Assembly (NCBI GenBank): GCA_016744555.1
Contig: JADGED010000112.1
Span: forward strand, 1-8,170
Length of the DNA: 8,170 nt
Source of the DNA: Desulfuromonadaceae bacterium
GTDB taxonomy: Bacteria > Desulfobacterota > Desulfuromonadia > Desulfuromonadales > Geopsychrobacteraceae
Direction: 5' to 3'
Shown: piece by piece, positions 1 through 6,139 of the stretch
Position numbering within the stretch: position 1 is the first letter of the stretch
Layout: the number at the start of each line of letters is the position of its first letter
Notes under the pieces: generated by a model
Seen by the model: the letters and a program-made list of their open reading frames with translations, nothing else
Databases searched by the model: none
What the model was told of the DNA's origin: nothing
Position numbers and translations under genes: made by a program

Positions 1-119
1 ATTTGGAAAAAAAAGGTATTTTATCGCCTGAAGAAGAGGTCGATATGAATAAGGTTAAAAAAATGAAGTTAGCTGGTCGCGATGAAATGGAAAAAATTAT
101 TCAACTGGTTACCACCTGA
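1..119 (+). CDS. C-terminal end of an unidentified protein (5' truncated by window)
   Basis: An open frame enters from the left edge (first full codon at position 3) and ends at TGA 117-119, giving 38 residues. The tail is charged and Lys/Glu rich, ending in GRDEMEKIIQLVTT, and looks helical. I do not recognise the family from this fragment. It is read as a real gene end because the frame is open to the edge, its composition is protein-like, and hairpins typical of a gene end follow directly. It could also be a short chance frame; the part upstream of the window would settle this. Confidence 0.5.
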   Translation, partial: LEKKGILSPEEEVDMNKVKKMKLAGRDEMEKIIQLVTT

Positions 120-120
120 C

Positions 121-139
121 CCCGTTTTGTAACAACGGG
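121..139 (+). terminator. Small hairpin just after the first stop codon
   Basis: CCCGTT (121-126) pairs with AACGGG (134-139) around a 7-base loop, starting two bases after the stop codon of the partial gene. It is followed by AGGTTTT, a weak U-tract. It may be a weak intrinsic terminator or an mRNA 3' end stabiliser acting together with the larger hairpin next to it. Confidence 0.35.
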
Positions 140-147
140 AGGTTTTA

Positions 148-211
148 AGATACAGCAAAGGGTTTAAGCGTCTGCTTAAACCCTTTGCTGTATCTAGTAG
201 CCTAATTTTTT
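148..211 (+). terminator. Perfect 22-bp inverted repeat, likely transcription terminator
   Basis: Bases 148-169 are exactly complementary to 174-195, leaving a four-base loop (GTCT). A run of six T occurs at 206-211, ten bases beyond the stem, so it is not a textbook intrinsic terminator with an adjoining U-tract. Its place between the end of one gene and the ilvB leader supports a role in separating transcripts. A perfect palindrome of this length could also be a small repeat element present elsewhere in the genome. Confidence 0.55.
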
Positions 212-352
212 ACTATTCGGCTATGAAAATACTAGTTAACCCAATAAAGAGTGTAATCCACATTATGTGGGGGCAGCTGTAACTTGCTAGTTTTACCCTT
301 TGAAATAAAGTTAGCTGTTTTACGTTAGAAGAGGAATATTTAGGAGGCACAT
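196..352 (+). other. ilvB 5' leader region, possible attenuator
   Basis: This is 157 bases between the hairpin and ilvB. No T-box core (GGTGGNACCGCG-like) and no convincing -35/-10 pair is visible. CAGCT (274-278) plus AACTT (281-285) can pair with AAGTT (308-312) plus AGCTG (313-317), giving ten pairs with a two-base bulge, followed by TTTT (318-321), which is a weak terminator-like shape. A 19-codon ORF at 223-282 encodes MKILVNPIKSVIHIMWGQL, with 8 of 19 residues Ile, Leu or Val, but has no ribosome binding site. A control region is plausible but unproven. Confidence 0.3.
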
Positions 353-2050
353 ATGTCATTGACAGGTTCACAGATTTTACTCGAATCATTAAAGCTCGAA
401 GGTGTTGATACCGTTTTTGGTTATCCCGGTGGAGCAGTTATTAATATTTATGATGATCTATATGAATCATCTATTGAGCACGTGTTAACTCGTCATGAAC
501 AAGCCGCAATTCATGCTGCTGACGGGTATTCTCGTTGTACCGGTAAGGTCGGTGTCGCAATTGCTACTAGTGGCCCAGGTGCGACAAATACTGTTACTGG
601 AATTGCTACTGCCTATATGGATTCTATTCCAATGGTTATTATCACAGGGCAAGTTCCAACTCAGTTGATTGGTAATGATGCATTTCAGGAAGCCGACATG
701 TGCGGTATTACTCGCCCGTGCACCAAGCATAACTTCTTGGTTAAGAATGTCGCTGATTTGGCCAAAACCATTAAGGAAGCATTTTATATCGCTAGAACCG
801 GTCGCCCAGGACCAGTTCTGATTGATTTACCGAAAGATGTTCAGGTCGCGATTACTGATTTTAATTATCCTGATCAAGTTAATTTGCGCGGTTATAAGCC
901 AACTTATAGTGGTAATCCACGGCAGATTGAAAAAGCTGCAGAGATGCTTCTGCAAGCCAAGCGACCAGTTCTATACGTTGGTGGTGGTGTCAATTTAGCT
1001 GCAGCTGATGATGAATTGTTGAAATTAGCTGAGCAAACCAAGATACCGGTAACTACAACTTTGATGGCAATGTCAGCATTTCCACAACGTCATCCATTAG
1101 CGTTGGGCATGTTAGGAATGCACGGCACTTTTTACGCCAACATGGCGGTAACTGAGTGTGATCTTCTGATTGCTGTTGGGTCAAGATTTGATGATCGTGT
1201 TACTGGCCGGATTGACAGTTTTGCTGAAAAAGCAAAAATTATCCATGTTGATATTGATCCAACTTCGATTAGAAAAAATGTCGAAGTAGACTTGCCGATT
1301 GTTGGTGATTTGAAAGATGTATTGGGTAAAATGCACGGTTATTTGAATCAACGAGTTGGATTAGTTGAGGATATGGTTGAGTCTACAGAAGAGTGGCGTG
1401 CAACTATTGATGAATGGAAAGAGCGCCACCCAATGACTTACCGGCAGACAAAATCGGTTATTAAACCACAATACGTTATCGAGAAAATTAGCGAATTAAC
1501 CGAAGAGAATGCGATCATTACTACCGAGGTTGGACAGCACCAAATGTGGACAGCGCAGTTTTTCTCTTTTAGGCATCCAAAATCTTTTGTCACCTCTGGT
1601 GGCCTTGGAACTATGGGGTTTGGACTTCCGTCAGCCTTGGGGGCGCAAATGGCGTACCCAGATCGTCAAGTTATCGATATCTCTGGTGATGGTTCATTTC
1701 AGATGAACTCACAGGAGCTTGCTACTTTAGTTCAATACAAGTTGCCAGTTAAAATTGCTATTCTAAATAATAATTATTTAGGGATGGTACGGCAGTGGCA
1801 ACAGATGTTCTTCGAAAAACGTTATAGTCAAACTGTTATGGAGTTGCCAATTGACTTTGTTAAATTGGCCGAAGCTTATGGTGCTACGGGATTACAAACG
1901 TCCAAAGTTGAAGAAGTTGAGGATGTTATCAAGAAAGCGTTGGAAACTCCTGGTCCCGTCCTGATGAATTTCAACGTTTCACGGGAAGAAAATGTTCTGC
2001 CAATGGTTCCTGCAGGTAAAGCAATTAACGAGATGGTACTGGCATCATAG
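353..2050 (+). CDS. ilvB: Acetolactate synthase large (catalytic) subunit, biosynthetic type
   Basis: Thiamine-diphosphate enzyme condensing two pyruvates to 2-acetolactate, or pyruvate with 2-ketobutyrate to 2-aceto-2-hydroxybutyrate; first common step of Val, Leu and Ile synthesis, cytosolic. The 565 residues match the usual length. Seen in order: N-terminal Pyr domain with GYPGGAV (23-29) and the catalytic glutamate in RHEQAA (E49); central FAD-binding-type domain with GSRFDDRVTG (276-285); C-terminal PP domain with VGQHQMW (393-399) and the Mg/ThDP motif GDGSF (445-449) through N472-N474. Start ATG 353 has AGGAGG at 342-347, five bases upstream. The regulatory subunit gene ilvN follows after 87 bases, confirming the anabolic rather than catabolic (AlsS) form. 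Confidence 0.97.
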   Translation: MSLTGSQILLESLKLEGVDTVFGYPGGAVINIYDDLYESSIEHVLTRHEQAAIHAADGYSRCTGKVGVAIATSGPGATNTVTGIATAYMDSIPMVIITGQVPTQLIGNDAFQEADMCGITRPCTKHNFLVKNVADLAKTIKEAFYIARTGRPGPVLIDLPKDVQVAITDFNYPDQVNLRGYKPTYSGNPRQIEKAAEMLLQAKRPVLYVGGGVNLAAADDELLKLAEQTKIPVTTTLMAMSAFPQRHPLALGMLGMHGTFYANMAVTECDLLIAVGSRFDDRVTGRIDSFAEKAKIIHVDIDPTSIRKNVEVDLPIVGDLKDVLGKMHGYLNQRVGLVEDMVESTEEWRATIDEWKERHPMTYRQTKSVIKPQYVIEKISELTEENAIITTEVGQHQMWTAQFFSFRHPKSFVTSGGLGTMGFGLPSALGAQMAYPDRQVIDISGDGSFQMNSQELATLVQYKLPVKIAILNNNYLGMVRQWQQMFFEKRYSQTVMELPIDFVKLAEAYGATGLQTSKVEEVEDVIKKALETPGPVLMNFNVSREENVLPMVPAGKAINEMVLAS

Positions 2051-2137
2051 CATTGCTTAAACATTTTTGATCTTAAGCTTAGTTATATTGCATATAGTTG
2101 ATAAAGCGACCGCTACTCAGGTCGGGAGGAAAGATAA

Positions 2138-2629
2138 ATGAAGCATACAATCTCAGTTCTAGTTGAGAACGAATTTGGGGTACTTTCTCGCATCTCCGGA
2201 TTATTTTCGGGGCGTGGGTTTAACATTGAAAGCCTTTCTGTCGCACCCGCGATGGATCCTGAACTTTCTCGTATGACAATTGTTACTACCGGTGATGATC
2301 GGATTTTGGAGCAAATCAATAAGCAGCTAAATAAGTTGATTTCAACCATCAAGGTTTTGGATTTTACGAGTGAAGATTTTTTGCAGCGTGAGCTGGCGAT
2401 GATTAAGGTTGCAACCGCTCCTGAAGATCGTGCTGAAGCGTTACGAATAGCTGATATCTTTCGAGCTAAAGTTATTGATGTAACACCTAAGACTTATACC
2501 ATCGAAATTACCGGTGTGCCGGCCAAAATTGATGGTATCTTAGAATTGTTGCGGCCGATGGGGCTTAAAGAGGTCGTTCGCTCTGGGCCAGTTGCAATTG
2601 GGCGTGGCGCTAAAGGTGTTAATCCTTAA
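2138..2629 (+). CDS. ilvN: Acetolactate synthase small (regulatory) subunit
   Basis: Regulatory partner of IlvB that activates the catalytic subunit and confers feedback inhibition, classically by valine. 163 residues, the standard length of the IlvH/IlvN family. The N-terminal ACT domain (about 3-78) contains VLVENEFGVLSRISGLFSGRGFN. By alignment from memory to E. coli IlvH, the effector-site residues N11, G14 and N29 are retained, so the enzyme is inferred to be valine-sensitive. The C-terminal half (about 80-163) is the ALS_ss_C domain. A GGGAGGA ribosome site lies at 2124-2130. A small hairpin (CGACC 2107-2111 with GGTCG 2120-2124) sits directly in front of that site. The stop codon is nine bases or so before psd, implying co-transcription. 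Confidence 0.97.
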   Translation: MKHTISVLVENEFGVLSRISGLFSGRGFNIESLSVAPAMDPELSRMTIVTTGDDRILEQINKQLNKLISTIKVLDFTSEDFLQRELAMIKVATAPEDRAEALRIADIFRAKVIDVTPKTYTIEITGVPAKIDGILELLRPMGLKEVVRSGPVAIGRGAKGVNP

Positions 2630-2639
2630 GGAATGAGTT

Positions 2640-3284
2640 ATGAAAAACAATAATCAAGTAATCGCAAGTGAAGGCTACCCTTTTATTGCCTTGTTTGGAT
2701 TTATTACTTTGGTTTTTGCCTTGTTAGGATGGGTAACAATTACGGTCCTACTGCTTTTGTTGACTTTGTTTTCGGTGTATTTTTTTCGTAATCCAGAGCG
2801 AATTGCACCTGCTGGCGATAGTCTTGTTATTGCTCCAGCCGATGGCAAGGTGATTTTTGTTGGCAAGGTAGATGAAGAGCGTTATTTTAAGGCTCGCACC
2901 ACTAAAGTAAGTATTTTTATGTCGGTTTTTAACGTGCATGTGAATCGTGTCCCGTGTGATGGTAAAGTTGTGGATATGTTTTATAATAAGGGGCAATTTG
3001 TTAATGCCTCATATGACAAAGCTAGCACGGTCAATGAACAGGCTGGAATATTGCTCGAAACTGAGAACAAATCACAAATTTTATTTGTCCAAATCGCCGG
3101 CTTGATCGCTCGGCGGATTGTTACATACCCGGTAATTGGTGACTTATTACAGCAGGGTGCCCGTTACGGATTAATTCGCTTTGGTTCACGTGTGGATATT
3201 TACTTTCCCGAAGGTAGTGATGTCACTATTACTATTGGTGAGCATACAGTTGCTGGTGAGACAGTTTTGGGGACATTATCTTGA
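2640..3284 (+). CDS. psd: Phosphatidylserine decarboxylase, short (archaeal-type) form
   Basis: Membrane-bound pyruvoyl enzyme that decarboxylates phosphatidylserine to phosphatidylethanolamine. At 214 residues it matches the short Psd-related family rather than the ~320-residue enterobacterial type. Two adjoining hydrophobic segments (about 13-30 and 31-48) anchor the N-terminus, then YFFRNPER (47-54), APADGK (65-70) and FNVHVNR (97-103, with the likely catalytic H100). The self-cleavage site is GS in RFGSRVD (G182/S183), where the serine becomes the pyruvoyl group, leaving a small alpha chain of about 32 residues. Start ATG 2640 uses AAGGA at 2628-2632, which overlaps the ilvN stop codon, so translation is close-coupled to ilvN. 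Its end overlaps pssA, the gene for the preceding enzyme in the pathway. Confidence 0.93.
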   Translation: MKNNNQVIASEGYPFIALFGFITLVFALLGWVTITVLLLLLTLFSVYFFRNPERIAPAGDSLVIAPADGKVIFVGKVDEERYFKARTTKVSIFMSVFNVHVNRVPCDGKVVDMFYNKGQFVNASYDKASTVNEQAGILLETENKSQILFVQIAGLIARRIVTYPVIGDLLQQGARYGLIRFGSRVDIYFPEGSDVTITIGEHTVAGETVLGTLS

Positions 3285-4054
3285 CAGATAAAGATTGTCT
3301 GAGAAATGAGAAGCGGGAAAACCTCCGTAAAGGGGTTTATGTCCTGCCTAACTTGATTACTGCTGCAGGAATTTTTGCTGGTTTTTACAGTATCATTGCA
3401 ACTACCGATGGTAATTATGAAACAGCTGCATGGTTTATTTTGTTAGCGGCTATTTTTGATGGTTTAGACGGTAAAGTCGCACGATTAACTGGTACCAGTA
3501 GTAAGTTTGGGGTTGAACTTGACTCTCTAGCAGATGTCGTTTCTTTCGGAGTTGCTCCTGGTGTTCTTCTTTATGTTTGGGCACTCAGACCATTTGGTAA
3601 GCTTGGTTGGTTGGCTGCATTTCTTTACGTTATTTGTGGTGCATTACGCTTGGCTCGATTCAATGTGCAAGTGTCAACGGTTGAGTCTAAACGTTTTATA
3701 GGTCTACCGATACCAGCTGCTGCTTGCATCGTTGCAACCTGTGTTCTCTTGTTTTACGAATTGGGTGGAGCCGGGACCATTAAAATGGTCTCCATGGTTA
3801 TATTGGTCTTTTCGTTGGCATTTTTAATGGTAAGTAATATTAAATATGTCTCCTTGAAGGACCCTGACCTGTTTAAGCGACAGCCATTTATGGCCTTAGT
3901 CGTAGCGATACTGACTTTAGTTGTCATTGTCGCTAAACCGCAAATCATGTTGTTTTTGATTGGTATGGCTTATTTGTTTTCTGGACCAGTGGTTAATTTT
4001 CTTGATTGGAGAAAGAAACGTCAGGTGGTTAAGCCAGTAGTTGAGAAAACGTAA
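3281..4054 (+). CDS. pssA: CDP-diacylglycerol-serine O-phosphatidyltransferase (phosphatidylserine synthase)
   Basis: Integral membrane enzyme that joins CDP-diacylglycerol and L-serine to give phosphatidylserine, the substrate of the adjacent Psd. The CDP-alcohol phosphatidyltransferase signature is complete: D60, D63-G64, A67-R68, G77, D81 and D85 (DGLDGKVAR then GVELDSLAD). PssA-like ARFN (125-128) and FIGLPIPAAA (139-148) follow. Several hydrophobic segments run through the protein, roughly 22-40, 88-100, 106-122, 143-160, 168-185, 203-218 and 221-240, with a basic cytosolic C-terminal tail. The start is TTG 3281, overlapping the psd stop as TTGA; GGGGA at 3269-3273 is suitably placed and no better start exists before the conserved RKGVYVLPN. 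Length 257 residues is at the longer end for the family. Confidence 0.93.
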   Translation: MTDKDCLRNEKRENLRKGVYVLPNLITAAGIFAGFYSIIATTDGNYETAAWFILLAAIFDGLDGKVARLTGTSSKFGVELDSLADVVSFGVAPGVLLYVWALRPFGKLGWLAAFLYVICGALRLARFNVQVSTVESKRFIGLPIPAAACIVATCVLLFYELGGAGTIKMVSMVILVFSLAFLMVSNIKYVSLKDPDLFKRQPFMALVVAILTLVVIVAKPQIMLFLIGMAYLFSGPVVNFLDWRKKRQVVKPVVEKT

Positions 4055-4099
4055 TTACTATATCTTGATTTTGGGCCATTAAGTGTCTATTGAAATGTC

Positions 4100-4128
4100 T
4101 TGACATGATTGTGGCTTTTATGTTGAAT
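4100..4128 (+). promoter_or_regulatory. Predicted sigma-A-type promoter of the leu T-box transcript
   Basis: A perfect TTGACA (-35, 4100-4105) is followed after 17 bases by TTGAAT (-10, 4123-4128), which matches TATAAT at 4 of 6 positions. Transcription would begin near 4135, just ahead of T-box Stem I. No terminator is visible between pssA and this promoter, so upstream read-through into the T-box is possible. Confidence 0.65.
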
Positions 4129-4139
4129 GTGAAATTGTT

Positions 4140-4396
4140 GTAAAAGCAATGAAGAGGAGTAGTAGACGTAACTTTCGTTAGAGAGAGCCAGTGGTAGCTG
4201 CGAACTGGTACGAAAAAACGTTGAACTCGCCTTGGAGCTGCAAAAGTGAAGCCCAGCGTGGTTAGCTTATGTCGTGACTCTGCGTAAAGGAGAAATTAAG
4301 GTTCGCTTCAAAATTGTGGCGAACGAATCAGGGTGGTACCGCGAAACAAATCTTTCGCCCCTGTCTATTTTATATAGGCAGGGGCGTTTTTATTTT
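4140..4396 (+). promoter_or_regulatory. T-box riboswitch, leucine (CUC specifier), controlling leuACD
   Basis: The RNA binds tRNA-Leu and lets transcription continue only when the tRNA is uncharged. In Stem I, CGTT (4176-4179) pairs with AACG (4217-4220), and CCAGT (4188-4192) with ACTGG (4204-4208) near the tip. The specifier-side sequence TTGAACTCGCC holds CTC (Leu) at 4226-4228. Stem III is GTTCGC (4301-4306) with GCGAAC (4319-4324). The T-box core is at 4330-4343. The antiterminator is AGGG (4330-4333) with CCCT (4359-4362) plus GCGAAA (4341-4346) with TTTCGC (4353-4358), enclosing the seven-base bulge TGGTACC. The U in UGGU fits a tRNA with discriminator A, as tRNA-Leu has. The antiterminator and the terminator that follows share 4356-4362 and exclude each other. 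Confidence 0.95.
4356..4396 (+). terminator. T-box regulated intrinsic terminator (leader attenuator)
   Basis: CGCCCCTG (4356-4363) pairs with CAGGGGCG (4379-4386), and the stem extends inward to 4368/4374 with one G-U pair (13 pairs, five-base loop). TTTTT (4387-4391) and a further TTTT follow. When tRNA-Leu is charged this hairpin should form and stop transcription before leuA. Confidence 0.95.
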
Positions 4397-4528
4397 GAGC
4401 AGAAAGGGGGTGGTTCTTGAGTGGAATCTGACCTAGGTGACCTAAGAGAAAAGCAATATCTAAACAAGGAAGTCGACACGAACTACCCCGGATCAGCTTA
4501 GCCGGGAAATACAATTAAGGAGTTAGTT
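4397..4528 (+). other. Structured spacer between T-box terminator and leuA, with a possible 26-codon ORF
   Basis: This 132-base 5' untranslated stretch is long for a T-box leader. GGGGTGGTTC (4407-4416) can pair with GAACTACCCC (4480-4489) over ten positions with one G-U. CCCGG (4487-4491) can instead pair with CCGGG (4502-4506), so the two stems compete. A GTG-started ORF (4421 to TAG 4499-4501) has a strong upstream site, AAAGGGGGTGG (4403-4413), which lies inside the first stem. The encoded 26 residues are hydrophilic and resemble no family I know. The leuA ribosome site (4517-4522) lies beyond both stems. Confidence 0.4.
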
Positions 4529-6070
4529 ATGAGTCAAAAAGAACAGGTTATTATTTTTGATACCACCTTACGTGATGGCGAACAATCACCCGGCGCAAGT
4601 ATGAATATTGAAGAAAAACTGCGTATCGCCCATCAGTTGGAACGCTTGAATGTCGATGTTATGGAGGCAGGCTTTCCGATTGCCTCTGATGGCGACTTTG
4701 AGGCGGTGAAGAAAATTGCTCAAACCATCAAGGGGGCGCAAATTGCTGGACTTTCACGCTCAAATGATCTCGATATTGATCGCGCTTGGGAAGCATTGAA
4801 ATATGCCGGTGAGCGCGGCCGGATTCATACTTTCATCGCTACCAGTGATATTCATATGAAATATAAATTGAAAATGAGTGAGCAGCAAGTGCTAGATACT
4901 GCAGTTGCTGCGGTCACAAGGGCTGCTGGGTACACCCCTAATGTCGAGTTTTCTGCTGAAGATGCGGTACGTACCAAACTGCCATTCTTAGCAAAAGTTA
5001 TTGAGGCGGTAATTGATGCTGGCGCAAACACCGTTAATATCCCAGATACCGTCGGTTATACTATTCCATCAGAATATTACGACATTATCAGCTATCTAAA
5101 GAAGAATGTTAGCAATATTGATAAAGCAATTATTTCAGTACACTGTCACAACGATTTAGGCCTTGCAGTTGCTAACTCTTTGGCTGCAGTACAAGCAGGG
5201 GCAAGGCAACTTGAGTGTACAATTAATGGTATAGGTGAGCGTGCTGGTAACTGCTCGCTTGAAGAGGCAGTAATGACTTTGCGAACACGTCAGGATATTA
5301 TGCCATTTACTCATAATATTGTTACTGAACAGATTTCACCATCGAGCAAATTGCTTTCGACAATTACTGGAATTATGGTACAGCCGAACAAGGCAATTGT
5401 TGGTACCAATGCATTTGCCCATGAAGCTGGGATTCATCAGCATGGTGTCTTGATGGATAAGTCGACTTACGAAATTATGACTCCTGAATCGGTCGGTTTG
5501 AATCAAAATAAATTGGTCCTTGGAAAACATTCCGGTCGCCATGCATTTATTGATCGCTTAAAACAACTGGGTTACGATCTTAATAAAGATGAAATCCAAA
5601 AATCATTTGTCCGTTTTAAAACTTTGGCCGACATGAAAAAGGAGATCTTTGATGAAGATCTCGATGCTATAGTTGCTGATGAGATTTTGCGGGTACCAGA
5701 AACCTATAAATTGCAGCAGATGAATGTTAGCTCTGGTTCTTTTGCCGCTCCGACTGCGACGGTTGAGATGGAAGTTAATGGCAAGATGAAAAAGATTGCT
5801 GTTATTGGTGATGGTCCTGTCGATGCCGCATTTAAAGCGATTAAAAAGTTGACCAAAAGTAAAGATGGATTGCTTGATTTTACAGTTGGATCAATCACTG
5901 GTGGTACCGATGCGCAGGGTGAGTGTACAGTGCGTTTACGTTCAGAAGATGGGCGTGAAGTATTAGGGCAGGGGGCACATCCAGATATTATCGTTGCTAG
6001 TGCTAAGGCTTACATAAATGCTTTAAATAAAATTGCCAGCAATAAAAAGCGAGTGCAGATGAACTTTTGA
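4529..6070 (+). CDS. leuA: 2-isopropylmalate synthase
   Basis: Condenses acetyl-CoA with 2-ketoisovalerate to give 2-isopropylmalate, the committed step of leucine synthesis, in the cytosol. 513 residues, the usual length for the bacterial LeuA1-type enzyme. The catalytic TIM barrel opens with FDTTLRDGEQSPGAS (10-24), which holds the metal ligand D16 and neighbouring R15. The metal-binding HCHND (H205, H207) and GERAGNCSLEE (N241) complete the site. GIHQHGVL (301-308) and LGKHSGRHA (331-339) mark the linker region. The C-terminal LeuA allosteric domain (about 395-500) is intact, so leucine feedback inhibition is expected. ATG 4529 has AAGGAG at 4517-4522, six bases away. Expression is controlled by the upstream leucine T-box. 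leuC follows after 69 bases. Confidence 0.97.
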   Translation: MSQKEQVIIFDTTLRDGEQSPGASMNIEEKLRIAHQLERLNVDVMEAGFPIASDGDFEAVKKIAQTIKGAQIAGLSRSNDLDIDRAWEALKYAGERGRIHTFIATSDIHMKYKLKMSEQQVLDTAVAAVTRAAGYTPNVEFSAEDAVRTKLPFLAKVIEAVIDAGANTVNIPDTVGYTIPSEYYDIISYLKKNVSNIDKAIISVHCHNDLGLAVANSLAAVQAGARQLECTINGIGERAGNCSLEEAVMTLRTRQDIMPFTHNIVTEQISPSSKLLSTITGIMVQPNKAIVGTNAFAHEAGIHQHGVLMDKSTYEIMTPESVGLNQNKLVLGKHSGRHAFIDRLKQLGYDLNKDEIQKSFVRFKTLADMKKEIFDEDLDAIVADEILRVPETYKLQQMNVSSGSFAAPTATVEMEVNGKMKKIAVIGDGPVDAAFKAIKKLTKSKDGLLDFTVGSITGGTDAQGECTVRLRSEDGREVLGQGAHPDIIVASAKAYINALNKIASNKKRVQMNF

Positions 6071-6139
6071 TTTTTGTAAAGCATACGAATTGCATATTTG
6101 TGTGCAGATAGATTGAAGCAATATTTAACAGGAGAACAC

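Noticed and set aside
196..352. T-box or CodY-type site upstream of ilvB
   Set aside because: No GGTGGNACCGCG-like core, no specifier-type stem and no match to AATTTTCNGAAAATT could be found by eye.
485..730. Minus-strand open frames within ilvB, and others within ilvN, psd, pssA, leuA and leuC
   Set aside because: They are antisense or out-of-frame shadows of well-supported genes, with no ribosome site or recognisable domain.
2107..2124. Hairpin before ilvN as a regulatory terminator
   Set aside because: Only five pairs and no U-tract; the ribosome site follows directly. It may tune translation slightly but is not a terminator.
4410..4436. Eight-codon GTG frame rich in Val/Leu just after the T-box terminator
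   Set aside because: The G-rich ribosome site abuts the start with almost no spacing, so initiation is unlikely; the 4421 start fits better.
4430..4446. Short direct repeat (GACCTAGG / GACCTAAG)
   Set aside because: Two imperfect eight-base copies are too short to support a binding site or repeat element.
6098..6139. Upstream in-frame TTG that would extend LeuC by 14 residues
   Set aside because: The added residues do not resemble LeuC, the extension covers the AGGAG site for ATG 6140, and MGKTLAEKI is the normal family start.
6071..6139. Weak inverted pairing between leuA and leuC (GCATA with TGTGC)
   Set aside because: Five pairs including a G-U, within AT-rich sequence; expected by chance.
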